DNA of 64,000 nucleotides from Amycolatopsis orientalis DSM 43388. Lineage in GTDB: Bacteria; Actinomycetota; Actinomycetes; Mycobacteriales; Pseudonocardiaceae. Positions 23,458 to 32,671 of the stretch are shown here, in pieces; position 1 is the stretch's first letter; each line of letters begins with the position of its first letter. Below the pieces are notes generated by a model that saw nothing but the letters and a program-made list of their open reading frames with translations, was not told the origin of the DNA and ran no database searches. Location of the stretch: NCBI RefSeq assembly GCF_000411975.1, contig NZ_ASXG01000196.1, forward strand, positions 308,092 to 372,091, in the 5' to 3' direction. The position numbers and the translations under genes are program-made.

Positions 23458-24444
23458 TCACGGCCGACGGGTGAGCTTCTCGATGACGGCGTGCACGCCG
23501 ACGATGTTGTTCACCATCTGTGTCACGCGGACATCCGCGGCAATAGAGCAGAGGCTGTAGGCCTCTTCCGGATCGAGTCCTTCCTCGGACAGCCAGGTCA
23601 CCAGATCGTCCACCGCGTCCTGGGCGGCGTCCTCGAGGGTTGTCCCGAAACCGAGGGAGATGAAATGAGTCTCGGTTTCGGCCCGGGGAGTGCGCAGCCG
23701 CGCTCCCGGCTCCACGGTGAACCGCAACCGCACGTGGTCCATGCCGGTTTCGATGGCGGTTTGGTTCACTTCGCCGTCCCCCTGGACCGCGTGGCCGTCA
23801 CCGCAGTAGAAGCCAGCGCCGTCCCGAAAGACCGGGAGCCTGAGACGGGAGCCGACGACAAGTTCGGAGAGGTCCATGTTGCCGCCGAAGGGGCCGGGCT
23901 CCACCGTGCTACGCGCGCCGTCTTCGGCCGGTGCCACGCCCATGATGCCCAGGAAGGGTTTGAGAGGCACGCTCACCTTGCCTCCGAGCGTGGTGGTCAT
24001 GGAATCGCGGTCCAGCTCGAAGTGGCGGATCGTCCCCGCGGGGAACCGGTCGCGGAGGACGCCCCTGCCCCGGGGCTGGGCTACGACGAGATTGAATCCA
24101 TGGGCCGCGGGGGCGAGCGCCAGCACGTCCACCACCAAGGTGTCGCCGGGACGCGCTCCGCGCACGTGAATAGGGCCGGTGAGGGAGTGGGGACCGAGAG
24201 CGTCCGGGAAGGACGCCCGGAGGGCGGGAAAGTCCTCCATGACGGTCGCCGGCGTCACGCGATTGCCCCAATGCCCCCACGTCGACAGGGCGACCTCGTC
24301 GCCGGGATCGACGGTGAGCACGGGCGGTGCGGCCGTATCGATCACCCCGACCCGGACGGTGTCCGGTCCGGCAGGGAGCTCGTGGAGGCGGCCCACCGGC
24401 TCCGGCGAGTCCGCCGGAGCCGGGCAGGCGGACCTGCGCGTCAC
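23458..24444 (-). CDS. fmdA: Acetamidase/formamidase family amidohydrolase
   Basis: 328 residues. Typical sequences are HVRGARPGDTLVVDVL, FELDRDSMTTTLGGKVSVPLKPFLGIMGV, GPFGGNMDLSEL and YCGDGHAVQGDGEV, where the aspartate/histidine pairs bind zinc. The family releases ammonia from formamide, acetamide or larger amides in the cytosol. GTG 24444 overlaps the stop of the LigA gene (GTGA), so it is translated with the dioxygenase. This pairing implies an amide or formamide is produced after ring cleavage, consistent with a nitrogen-containing substrate. The exact amide is unknown. Confidence 0.86.
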   Translation of the reverse strand: MTRRSACPAPADSPEPVGRLHELPAGPDTVRVGVIDTAAPPVLTVDPGDEVALSTWGHWGNRVTPATVMEDFPALRASFPDALGPHSLTGPIHVRGARPGDTLVVDVLALAPAAHGFNLVVAQPRGRGVLRDRFPAGTIRHFELDRDSMTTTLGGKVSVPLKPFLGIMGVAPAEDGARSTVEPGPFGGNMDLSELVVGSRLRLPVFRDGAGFYCGDGHAVQGDGEVNQTAIETGMDHVRLRFTVEPGARLRTPRAETETHFISLGFGTTLEDAAQDAVDDLVTWLSEEGLDPEEAYSLCSIAADVRVTQMVNNIVGVHAVIEKLTRRP

Positions 24445-24767
24445 GCTTCGCCCGTTTCGCTGCGGTCCGGAACCCGTTCCCGTCGGATGGAGGCCAGCAG
24501 ATGCTGGACCGCGCTGGTGGCGCCGGACTTGTTGTTGGCGAAGAGGATCCGGGCGAACTGCGCCCCGAGGTAGGGGTGGAACCCGAGGTCGTAGAGGGCG
24601 CGGAAGTCCCGTTCCTCGATGGCCGTGCGCTCGGCCGGGGTGAGGGGATAGCGGTCGAGCACGGCCGCCTCGTCCTTCTCGAACTCCTGGCGCAGCTCGC
24701 CGTTCCACTTGAGGTCCTGCACCAGATCGTGCGAGACCAAGGCTCGGTTGATGCTCTGCAGACTCAT
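24441..24767 (-). CDS. ligA: LigA-type small subunit of class III extradiol dioxygenase
   Basis: 108 residues, all helical, matching protocatechuate 4,5-dioxygenase alpha subunit: LVQDLKWNGELRQEFEKD, YPLTPAERTAIEERDFRALYDLG and the HPYLGAQFARILF end. It caps the active site of the LigB protein encoded 13 bases upstream. Its stop overlaps the amidase start. Confidence 0.88.
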   Translation of the reverse strand: MSLQSINRALVSHDLVQDLKWNGELRQEFEKDEAAVLDRYPLTPAERTAIEERDFRALYDLGFHPYLGAQFARILFANNKSGATSAVQHLLASIRRERVPDRSETGEA

Positions 24768-24780
24768 CGTGATCTCCTCT

Positions 24781-25647
24781 TCAGCGCCGGGCAGGCGCCG
24801 GGGTCATGTCCCAGCTGACGGCGCCGATGCCGCAGCGCCACTTGTCCCAGGCGGTGTAGCCGAGGACGGTGCAGGGGCGTTCGCCGATGGCTCCCATGAC
24901 GAGGATCCAGCTCAGCAGCTCTTCGGTGCCGCCGCTGCCGGCCTCCTCCATCCGCTGCAGGGTGACTTCGGCCAGCACCTTGTCGTGGTCGCCGTTTCCG
25001 AGCAGGCCGAGGAACCAGTTGTCGAAGTCCTCGTCGATCCAGAAGTCCCGGACCCCTCCCGGCTCGTGGCTCATGCCGCCGGTGGCGAAGAGGCCGACGC
25101 GCAGGTCGGATGGGAGGTCGTTTTCGATGAGGTCGGCGAGTTGCCGGCCGATCTCGTAGCAGCGGCGTTGATCGGGGAAGGGCGGAACGGTGACGTTCTG
25201 GAGGACGGGGACGATCGGAATTCCGCTCGCCTCGATCTCGGTTTTCACCACCGGAACCGAGATGTTGTCGTCGAAGTTGAGGTTCTCGCGGGTCGCGGAG
25301 ACGTGCACGCCCCGCCGGTTCAGGCCGTTGAAGATCTTTTCGGCGAGGTCCGGGCGTCCCGGAATCGCGTATTCGCCGCACGCCAGCCAGTCTTTGAAGA
25401 ATTCGGCCGGGCCGCGGTGCTCGGGCGCCATGCCGACGATGAAATCCGGGTATTCCCGGATGCGATTGTTCGCCATGTGGTCGTTGGCCACCATGATGAT
25501 CAGATCGAGATCGGCCGCTCGGATCTGCCGGGCCAGCGAACCGTAGGCGGAGCTGACCACCTGTTGCGACTCCCGGGGAGCCTGATCGAACATGCCGACC
25601 AGGCCCGGAGCGTGGCTCGCGGCCACGGCAAGGCTGATAGTGGCCAT
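24781..25647 (-). CDS. ligB: LigB-type catalytic subunit of class III extradiol dioxygenase
   Basis: 288 residues. Iron ligands of the LigB fold can be seen at H12 in SHAPG and the histidine of NDHMANN; the catalytic histidine is in GGMSHEPGG. These enzymes open catechols such as protocatechuate, gallate or aminophenols. The neighbours are HyuB 45 bases upstream and LigA downstream, so ring cleavage is placed after or beside an ATP-dependent Hyu step, an unusual combination. The substrate may carry nitrogen, given the amidase in the same operon. Confidence 0.88.
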   Translation of the reverse strand: MATISLAVAASHAPGLVGMFDQAPRESQQVVSSAYGSLARQIRAADLDLIIMVANDHMANNRIREYPDFIVGMAPEHRGPAEFFKDWLACGEYAIPGRPDLAEKIFNGLNRRGVHVSATRENLNFDDNISVPVVKTEIEASGIPIVPVLQNVTVPPFPDQRRCYEIGRQLADLIENDLPSDLRVGLFATGGMSHEPGGVRDFWIDEDFDNWFLGLLGNGDHDKVLAEVTLQRMEEAGSGGTEELLSWILVMGAIGERPCTVLGYTAWDKWRCGIGAVSWDMTPAPARR

Positions 25648-25692
25648 GGTGAGACTTCCTTTCCTGTTCGAACGGAGGATGCGGCGCGCTCG

Positions 25693-27444
25693 TCAGTTCC
25701 CGGCGCGCAGTGTCCGGGTCTGCTCCGGACGGATTTCCAGGGTGCCCGGGTCGATGTCGACGCCGTAGGCCGTGCGGGCCGCCTCGATCGAGACCACGCC
25801 TTCCCGGACGTCGCGCAGCACCATTTCAGCGGGGCGCAGACGCGGATCTCCGAAGCCGCCGCCACCGCTCGCGATGACTTCGACGACATCGCCCTTGTTG
25901 AGGGTGCAGAACGAATTCGAGTCGACCTCGACAGGCTCGGCGCCGGCCCGGGTCAAGGTCAGTCTCTGGACGATGCCCGGCTGGCCGCCGAGCAATCCCA
26001 CGGGCGCGGTCTCGGGCAGGAAGCCGCTGCCGTAGGTGGCACAGGCGATGTCGTCGGCCAGCACCCGCCACCGGTAGCGCACGCCGAGACCGCCGCGCCA
26101 CTGACCGGCCCCGGCGCTGTCGGGGAGGTATTCGAGCTCCTCCAGCAGGTACGGCGTGTCCAGTTCGTGCAGTTCGGGGTCCGGACTGCGCAGCCCGCCC
26201 AGGGTGTTCGACGGGGAGAGGTGGTCCCAGCCGTCGAAGCCCTCGGTGGCGCCGCTGCCGCCCTTGCCCAGGAAATGCAGGTCGCCGAAGTGCCGTCCGG
26301 TGCGGGGGTTCGTGCCCATCGTCGCGGGCGTGCACCAGCGGGCCCAGCCGGCGTGGGCGCGGCCGGGGACGGCCTGGGCGAGAGCCACCCAGACCGCGGA
26401 GGCGATGGCCTCACAGGTCGGGACGGTGCACGCGGCGACGGGTGCCGGGTCCTCCGGCCGCGTGATGGAGCCCTCCATGGCGATGACGTCGATCGGTTCG
26501 ATGGCGCCGGCGTTGTAGCGAATGTCCGGGTCGATGCAGCCGAACAGGGCCAGGTGGGCCGAGGAGACCGTGTTGGCGATCGTGCTGTTGACGAAGCCTT
26601 TCGCCTGCTCGTCGCTCTCGCTGAAGTCGAAGGTGAGATGCTCGCCGTCGACCTTGACCGTCAGGGCGATTCGGTAGGAACGGTCTTTGTCGATGCCGTC
26701 GTTGTCGATCAGTGCGTCGGCGCGGTACTCCCCGTCGGGGATCTCGGCTATCGCGGCGCGGACCTGGCGTGCGCTCGCCCGCAGCAGTTCGTCGGCGGCA
26801 TCGCTGACGGTCTGCCTGCCGTACTTCTCCAGGAGCGCCTTCAGCCGCCGTTCGCCGATCGCGGTGGCGCCGATCTGGCAGTTGAGGACGCTCTCCACGA
26901 GGGCGCTCATCCGCACGTTGGAGAGGATCAGCTGCCAGATGTCGCGCCGCGGCCGGCCCTTTTCGACGACGCGGGCGGGAGGGATGCGGAGGCCCTCCTC
27001 GAGGACATCCCGGGCTCCGGGGTTGAACCCGACGACGCCGCCACCGCCGACGTCGGCGTTGTGCCCCTTGGTCGTTGCCCAGAAGACCAGCTCTCCGTCC
27101 CAGAAGACCGGCCGGGCGATGGTGATGTCCGGCAGGTGCGAGCCGCCGTTGAACGGATCGTTGTGGATGAAGACGTCGCCGTCGTGCACGTCGTCCGCGA
27201 AGAACTCCGCGATGGCGCGCAAAGCGAAGGGCGTCGCCCCGCCGATGACGGGAATGTAGTGGGTCTGCGCGAGCAGCCGGCCGTCCGCGCTGAAGAGAGA
27301 AGTCGCGAAGTCGCGTGCTTCCACGAAAATCGGCGATCGCGACGTGCGCAGCATAGTCTGGCCCATCTCGCCGGTGATGCCGTCCAGGGCGCTGCCGATC
27401 ACGGCCACGAGAATGGGGTTCGGCGTGGATTGCGTCGTTGCCAT
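25693..27444 (-). CDS. hyuB: Hydantoinase B / acetone carboxylase alpha-type subunit
   Basis: 583 residues, the normal length for HyuB without the tail seen in the copy at 17318. Conserved parts are GEMGQTMLRTSRSPIF, FIHNDPFNGGSHLPD, TFDFSESDEQAKGFVNS and GGGGFGDPRLRP. It forms a complex with the HyuA encoded 24 bases upstream. ATG 27444. Role as in the family: ATP-driven hydrolysis of a cyclic amide or carboxylation. Confidence 0.88.
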   Translation of the reverse strand: MATTQSTPNPILVAVIGSALDGITGEMGQTMLRTSRSPIFVEARDFATSLFSADGRLLAQTHYIPVIGGATPFALRAIAEFFADDVHDGDVFIHNDPFNGGSHLPDITIARPVFWDGELVFWATTKGHNADVGGGGVVGFNPGARDVLEEGLRIPPARVVEKGRPRRDIWQLILSNVRMSALVESVLNCQIGATAIGERRLKALLEKYGRQTVSDAADELLRASARQVRAAIAEIPDGEYRADALIDNDGIDKDRSYRIALTVKVDGEHLTFDFSESDEQAKGFVNSTIANTVSSAHLALFGCIDPDIRYNAGAIEPIDVIAMEGSITRPEDPAPVAACTVPTCEAIASAVWVALAQAVPGRAHAGWARWCTPATMGTNPRTGRHFGDLHFLGKGGSGATEGFDGWDHLSPSNTLGGLRSPDPELHELDTPYLLEELEYLPDSAGAGQWRGGLGVRYRWRVLADDIACATYGSGFLPETAPVGLLGGQPGIVQRLTLTRAGAEPVEVDSNSFCTLNKGDVVEVIASGGGGFGDPRLRPAEMVLRDVREGVVSIEAARTAYGVDIDPGTLEIRPEQTRTLRAGN

Positions 27445-27468
27445 CTGGTTGATTCCCTTCCGGACCGG

Positions 27469-29553
27469 TCAGTTCGCCGGCTCGATGACGTAGTTGCCCT
27501 GCGCGTCCACCGTCATGGCGTAGCCCTCGAGGAGAACGACGGTGGTGGTGGGCTGCTCGATGATCGCGGGGCCGAGGACGCGGTTGTCCCGGCGCAGGGC
27601 GAGGCCGTCGTAGACGTCGGTCTGGACGGGCGAGCCGGAGAAGATCGCCTCGCGGGTTCCCTTGTGCGCGGCGGACGGGCACTCGCCCGCGGAGGGGTAG
27701 TCGGCGAGGACCGGCTTGGCGGTGCGGCCCAGCGCGGTGAGGCGCACGTTGATCAGCTCGGCTGCCTGTCCCGGCATCGCGTAGCCGTTGAGGGCCTCGT
27801 GCCGTTCCTCGAAGTCGGCGACCAGCTGCTTGAGCGACTCTCGGGTGAGCTCCCCGTCGAAGGCCACCGGAACCTCGATCTCGGTGAACTGGCCGATGTA
27901 CCGCACGTCGGCGCTGAAGAGCAGGTCGATCGCGTCGTCTTCCACGTTCTCCGAGCGGAGCGTTTCGACGGCTTCGTCGCGCATCTCCCGGTACAGCTCG
28001 CTGACCCGGCCCAGGTCCAGGGAGTCGAGGTCCGAGACGAAGGTGCGCGCGTAGAGATGCTTGAGGTCGGTGAGAAGGGTGCCGACGGCGCAGAACACCG
28101 ACGACTCCCGGGGGACGATGATGCGGGTGATCCCGAGTTCCTGCGCGATCGGCACCGCATGGATCGGCCCGGCGCCGCCGGCGACTACCATGGTGAATTC
28201 CCGGGGGTCGACACCGCGTTTGACCGACACGGCGCTGACGGCTTCGGCCATGGTCGCGTTCACCACCCGGTAAATGCCTTCGATCGCTTCGGCGACCGAG
28301 AGGCCCAGCGGTTTGGCAACCTTCTCCTCCACGGCCATGCGGGCCGCTTCCACGTCCAGGGAGAAGGCGCCGTCTCCGAACAGGCCCGGGTTCAGGTAAC
28401 CCATGAGGAGATCCGCGTCGGTGGTCGTGGGATTCTCGCCGCCGCGGCCGTAGCAGGCGGGACCCGGGTTGGCGGTCGCGCTTTGCGGACCGACCCGGAG
28501 AATGCCGCCCGAGTCCACCCACACCAGCGAGCCGCCGCCCGCGCCCACGGTGTGAATGTCGAGCATGGGCAGGGCAACGCGGTATCCGCCGATCTCGCTG
28601 TCGCTGGTCAGCAGCGACTCGCCGGCGCGCACCAGTGCGACGTCGAAACTCGTGCCGCCCATGTCGACGGCGATGACGTCCTCGGAGCCGTGCCGGCGGG
28701 CGTACTGCAGAGCCGCGCCCGGTGCTGCTGCCGGCCCGGACATGAGCGCGTTGACCGCCGATTCGCTGGCGATTTCGGGCGACATCACCCCGCCGTTGGA
28801 CTGCACGATAAGCAGGGTTCCGCCGAAGCCGCGGTCTGCCAGCTGCCGCTTGATATTCGCCAGGTAATTCTGCAGCTTGGGGCCGACGAAGGCGTTCAGG
28901 ACCGTGGTGCTGTGTCGTTCGTAGGCGCGGATCTGGGGCACGACATCGCTGGATATCGTGACGAAGACTCCGGGGAGCTCTTCGCGCAGGATTTCCGCGG
29001 TGCGCCGTTCGTGCGCGGGAGCCAGGAAGGACCACAGATAGGAGACCGCGATCGCCTCGACGCCCTGTTCGCGGAATTGGCGCGCTGCCGAACGCACGTC
29101 CTCTTCGTGCAGCGCGATGATCTCATTGCCGGATACGTCGACACGTTCGCGGACCGTGGCGATGAGATCACGGGGCACGAGCGGAACCGGCGGTGCGTAC
29201 TTGGAGTCGTTCTGCCGCTCTCGGATGCCGCGGCGCATGTTCAGCAGGTCGCGGAAGCCGTGCGTCGTGACGAAGCCGGTTCTCGCCCCTTGCCGGGTCA
29301 GGACGGCGTTGGTCGCGATCGTCGTGCCGTGCACGATCGTGGAGACCGTGCCGAGAAAGCCCTCGAGTGACTCTCCGAAGCTGTCCGCCGCTTTGGTCAA
29401 CCCGTTCAGCAACCCGACGGAGGGGTCGTGCGGGGTCGTCGGGGATTTGTAGATCCGGGAGGCACCGTTCCCCTCGATCACGAATAGGTCGGTGAAAGTG
29501 CCTCCGATGTCAATTCCGATCCTTCGTCCGGCCTTGTTGCTTGCGTTCGTCAT
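27469..29553 (-). CDS. hyuA: Hydantoinase A / acetone carboxylase beta-type subunit
   Basis: 694 residues with GIDIGGTFTDLF at the N-terminus, VHGTTIATNAVLTRQGA, VDMGGTSFDVALV, GAGGGSLVWVD and AGGAGPIHA. ATG 29553 lies directly before the phosphate-binding loop and has GGAG in front; upstream in-frame starts would add unrelated sequence. It opens the minus-strand catabolic operon and has the HyuB gene next. The IclR gene lies 200 bases upstream in the same direction and is the likely regulator. The two HyuA proteins of the window differ in many positions, so they are not a recent duplication. Confidence 0.88.
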   Translation of the reverse strand: MTNASNKAGRRIGIDIGGTFTDLFVIEGNGASRIYKSPTTPHDPSVGLLNGLTKAADSFGESLEGFLGTVSTIVHGTTIATNAVLTRQGARTGFVTTHGFRDLLNMRRGIRERQNDSKYAPPVPLVPRDLIATVRERVDVSGNEIIALHEEDVRSAARQFREQGVEAIAVSYLWSFLAPAHERRTAEILREELPGVFVTISSDVVPQIRAYERHSTTVLNAFVGPKLQNYLANIKRQLADRGFGGTLLIVQSNGGVMSPEIASESAVNALMSGPAAAPGAALQYARRHGSEDVIAVDMGGTSFDVALVRAGESLLTSDSEIGGYRVALPMLDIHTVGAGGGSLVWVDSGGILRVGPQSATANPGPACYGRGGENPTTTDADLLMGYLNPGLFGDGAFSLDVEAARMAVEEKVAKPLGLSVAEAIEGIYRVVNATMAEAVSAVSVKRGVDPREFTMVVAGGAGPIHAVPIAQELGITRIIVPRESSVFCAVGTLLTDLKHLYARTFVSDLDSLDLGRVSELYREMRDEAVETLRSENVEDDAIDLLFSADVRYIGQFTEIEVPVAFDGELTRESLKQLVADFEERHEALNGYAMPGQAAELINVRLTALGRTAKPVLADYPSAGECPSAAHKGTREAIFSGSPVQTDVYDGLALRRDNRVLGPAIIEQPTTTVVLLEGYAMTVDAQGNYVIEPAN

Positions 29554-29717
29554 CGGGAAACTCCATTGCGTCGAACCGGGCATGCGAGAGACCAAGGAGC
29601 GCATCAGCACAATTACCGCGGGCGGGTAAAGCGGGGCCGGCGCGAACCACATCCGGTATTCACCGGGGTCGGTGTTTCCGCGACCGTAACCCGCTCGACA
29701 TCGGGTCGGCAACGCGC

Positions 29718-29736
29718 CGTTCGGCTCAGCCGAACG
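29718..29736 (-). terminator. Hairpin after the iclR gene
   Basis: CGTTCGGCT and AGCCGAACG are perfect complements separated by a single base, 18 bases past the iclR stop. The loop is very tight so the innermost pairs will open. No T-run follows on the minus strand, as is common for actinomycete terminators. It might also be an operator in front of hyuA, since IclR proteins bind such palindromes. Confidence 0.45.
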
Positions 29737-29754
29737 CCGGGCGGACAGCGCAGG

Positions 29755-30489
29755 TCAGGGTGCGTGCTCGGAGAGCCGTCGCGTTGCCTCGAGCACGTCG
29801 CGGAGGTAGGCGTCCCCGTGGCTCGCCCGGCGGTGTTCGGGAAAGCTCATGCTCAACGCCCACGGCACGTCGCCGTGCCGGTTGCTGATCGGGGCGGCGA
29901 CGCAGCACATGCCTTCCACAGCTTCCCCGACGTCCAGTGCATACCCGCGCTGGCGAACCGAGGACAGTTCCGTCTCCAGCTCCGCCAGCGTCGTGATGGA
30001 CCTGGGCGTGCGGGGCTTCGGCTCTCCGCAGACGTCTCGGAGGTCGCTCGGCGAGAGGCGGGCCAGCAGCACCTTGCCGACCGCCGTGCAGTGCGCCGGA
30101 AGCCGTTCGCCCGGCCGGGTCGCATTCACGCGGACGCCGGTGTGCGGTGCGATCTTCTCGAGGTAGACGACTTCGCCGCGGTAGCGGGTCGCCAGCTGAA
30201 CCGTCTGGTGGTGAGTATCGACCAGGGCGCGCATTTCCGTCCAAGCCGGACCGGAGATCTCCGAGGTCGCCCGCGAGCGGAGGCCGAGCTGGAAGGAGCG
30301 CCATCCGAGCCGGTAGCGGCCGCGCCCGGTGCGGCGGAGGAGCCCGAGGTCGACCATGCTCTGCATGCCGTCCCAGACAGTGGTCTTCGGCAGGTCCAGC
30401 GCCGCGCACACGTCGGCGACCGTCCACTCGGGAGTGTCGGAGGAGAAGAGATCCAGCATCCGCACGGCCCGTTCGAGACCGTCGATCAC
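29755..30489 (-). CDS. IclR-family transcriptional regulator
   Basis: 244 residues. The winged helix is at residues 5-65 (GLERAVRMLDLFSS, TVADVCAALDLPKTTVWDGMQSMVDLGLL, GRYRLG). The effector domain follows with GVRVNATRPGERLPAHCTAVGKVLLA, the standard IclR signature. The start is GTG 30489; no better start with RBS lies upstream. IclR members usually activate or repress neighbouring catabolic operons on binding a pathway intermediate, here most likely the Hyu-LigAB operon downstream in the same orientation. It is transcribed divergently from the permease operon. Confidence 0.9.
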   Translation of the reverse strand: MIDGLERAVRMLDLFSSDTPEWTVADVCAALDLPKTTVWDGMQSMVDLGLLRRTGRGRYRLGWRSFQLGLRSRATSEISGPAWTEMRALVDTHHQTVQLATRYRGEVVYLEKIAPHTGVRVNATRPGERLPAHCTAVGKVLLARLSPSDLRDVCGEPKPRTPRSITTLAELETELSSVRQRGYALDVGEAVEGMCCVAAPISNRHGDVPWALSMSFPEHRRASHGDAYLRDVLEATRRLSEHAP

Positions 30490-30876
30490 GGCGCGTCCAT
30501 TGCCCGCATGACGGCAGAATACCGCGTCTTCATCGCCGGCGAGCCGACCGGCGGTCGGTCAGGTTCGAGAGGTCGCGGGCGGATCCGATGCGCTGCAACC
30601 GGAATCCCGTCCGGCGGACCGCTCGACGCGCCTTGACGAATCGGACGCGGGCAGCGAGGATCGGCGAAGCTGAGCGAACAGGCGTTGTCCGACGGCCTTG
30701 ACTCGCAACGGTTTCTGCCCGCGCCGTCGCCCGCGGGACTTGCCCGGAAAACCACCGCAAGAGCGCCGGAAGCGTTCGCGATTCGCTAGTGGACCGCGTG
30801 CGGCGAGCGAGCGGGTGCGGCGCGGTGCACGGTGGCGTCGGCCGGCGGGACCGGGATCGTCGGCGACTCGGCGGGG

Positions 30877-30923
30877 TTGACATGCCGCACCGCGCTGATT
30901 ACGTTCGCCGAACTGGATACACT
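30877..30923 (+). promoter_or_regulatory. Promoter with F-type operator (F3) before the NCS1 permease
   Basis: TTGACA (30877-30882) and TACGTT (30900-30905) are 17 bases apart. The operator ACTGGATACACT at 30912-30923 lies at the expected transcription start; on the minus strand it reads AGTGTATCCAGT, 11 of 12 equal to the sites at 37164 and 52015. The half-sites AGTG/CACT are typical for GntR proteins. The rest of 30490-30876 contains no gene. Confidence 0.68.
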
Positions 30924-30951
30924 TCTGTGTTCACTTTTCGCGGGAGGCGCT

Positions 30952-32505
30952 ATGTCAGCCGCCAACAGCCCCTTGCTGCCGGTCCTCCGGACTCGCTCGA
31001 CCGACGATCCGGACGTGGTCGCCGAACAGCGAGCCGACGACTACAGCAACCACCTCGTCCCCGTCACCGCCCGCGTAGGCCGCTGGCAGTTGACGATGTC
31101 TTTCTGGTCGCTGCTGAGCGCGATGGTCTGGTTGTTCTACGGAGCACTGGTCGGCAGCCTGTACGGAACCCGCGACGCCCTGATCGCGATCGCCGTGTCC
31201 GTGGCGAGCTACTCGCTGATCAATGCCGTCTTCGCGCGGTGGGGCATGCGCAGCGGCCTCAACAGCACACTGCTTTCGAGACGGATGTTCGGGGCGTACG
31301 GCGCATCTCTTACCGCCCTGCTCATCGCTGCGAACACGACCTACTACGCCGTCTTCGAGAGCAGCACGCTCGCCGTCGCCTTCCAGCACTACACGCCGGG
31401 ATGGGACATCCGGGTCTGGTACGCGATCGTCGCGGTGTGCATGCTGCCGTTGATGCTCGGCAGCGTCCAGACCTGGATGGCGAGGCTGAACTCGATCCTC
31501 TTGCCGTTGTACGTCGCCGGCATCGTCGCCGCCGTCGTCGTGGCCGCAGTCCGGGTCCCGGGCACGGCCTGGCTGGGCTTCGCCGGGGTCGTGCCGGACC
31601 AGGCGCGCGCGCTGCCCGGCTGGCTGCTCGGAGCGATCTTGTACATGGGCATCTACCTGACGATGCCGACGACCGTGGACTTCGCTCGGCTGGCCCGGCC
31701 CGCCGACCGGAAGTTCCATCGCCGGGTGACGTTCACCTGGCCGTTCTACGTCTGGCTGTTCGCCGTCAACGGCGTGGTCGGGATATTCCTGGTCCGCACC
31801 GTCCTGCCGCAGGACCCGACGGCCGAAACCGGGGTGGTGCAAGCGCTGCTGGCCACGCTCGGGGTCGGCGGGCTCGTCCTGATCGTGGTGTCGCAGACCA
31901 GGATCAACAGCCTCAACTACTACCAGGCGTCCTCCAATCTGCGCCGGGTGCTCAACACCGTGTTCGGCGTGCGGATCCATCGGCTCGTCCTGGTCGTCGT
32001 GGTGACCGGCCTGGCGTTCCTGATGATGCTCACGGACGTGTTCAGCTATCTCCAGCGGGCACTGGCGTGGCAAGGCGTGTTCTTCGTCAGCTGGGTCAGC
32101 ATCATGGTGACGCACTACGCGCTGGTGCCGTCGGACCGGGCGCGCGGACCGGAGTTCCGCGCCCGGCGGCTTCCCGCGGTCACCTGGGGATTGGGGATCT
32201 GGGTGTTGTCGTCGGCGGTCGGCATCCTGCTGACGGAGGCCACCTGGGTGGTCCCGTGGCTGAAGGCGGCGGCGCCCTTGGCGGCAGTCGTGGTGAGCGT
32301 TCCCGGATACGCCCTCGTGCTCAAGACGCGGACCGGCATGCCCCGGTCCGGGCCTGATCCGCGTCTCGAGGTGGCGGACCCGGGCGGAACCTGGCTCGAG
32401 TGCCATCGCTGCGAGAAGTCCTATGTGGTGCTGGAGATGGACCGGGACCCCAACGCACGGAACGCCCCGATCTGCGACGCCTGCGCGACGGCTCGCCGGA
32501 GCTGA
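30952..32505 (+). CDS. NCS1-family permease with C-terminal CxxC tail
   Basis: 517 residues, about 12 membrane spans, of the nucleobase/cation symporter-1 family (uracil, cytosine, allantoin, hydantoin carriers). Features are FWSLLSAMVWLFYGALVG in span 1, SRRMFGAYGASLTALL and MPTTVDFARLARPADRKFH. After the last span the protein continues for about 55 residues and ends with CHRCEKSYVV and ICDACA, four cysteines of a zinc-ribbon type that is not a usual part of this family. ATG 30952 follows GGGAGG. The carrier is first in a unit with SDR genes and is probably the importer of an N-heterocycle degraded by the F-regulon. Confidence 0.85.
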   Translation: MSAANSPLLPVLRTRSTDDPDVVAEQRADDYSNHLVPVTARVGRWQLTMSFWSLLSAMVWLFYGALVGSLYGTRDALIAIAVSVASYSLINAVFARWGMRSGLNSTLLSRRMFGAYGASLTALLIAANTTYYAVFESSTLAVAFQHYTPGWDIRVWYAIVAVCMLPLMLGSVQTWMARLNSILLPLYVAGIVAAVVVAAVRVPGTAWLGFAGVVPDQARALPGWLLGAILYMGIYLTMPTTVDFARLARPADRKFHRRVTFTWPFYVWLFAVNGVVGIFLVRTVLPQDPTAETGVVQALLATLGVGGLVLIVVSQTRINSLNYYQASSNLRRVLNTVFGVRIHRLVLVVVVTGLAFLMMLTDVFSYLQRALAWQGVFFVSWVSIMVTHYALVPSDRARGPEFRARRLPAVTWGLGIWVLSSAVGILLTEATWVVPWLKAAAPLAAVVVSVPGYALVLKTRTGMPRSGPDPRLEVADPGGTWLECHRCEKSYVVLEMDRDPNARNAPICDACATARRS

Positions 32506-32671
32506 CCGCGGTGTCCGCAAGCCGTGCGGGGCAAGGGAAACCGGCCGGACCTCCCGGCGGCCGTCCCTCGTTCCGGGAACCGGCCCAGTGCCGACGCCGT
32601 GCAGAGCGCCCGGGCAACCGCCGGACGCCGGTGCGGCCACGACTCGCGGCCTGGCCGCGGAAAGGATGACC

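Noticed and set aside
15204..29553. Plain hydantoin utilisation cluster
   Set aside because: No dihydropyrimidinase, hydantoin racemase or N-carbamoyl-amino-acid hydrolase is present; the neighbours are ring-hydroxylating and ring-cleaving enzymes.
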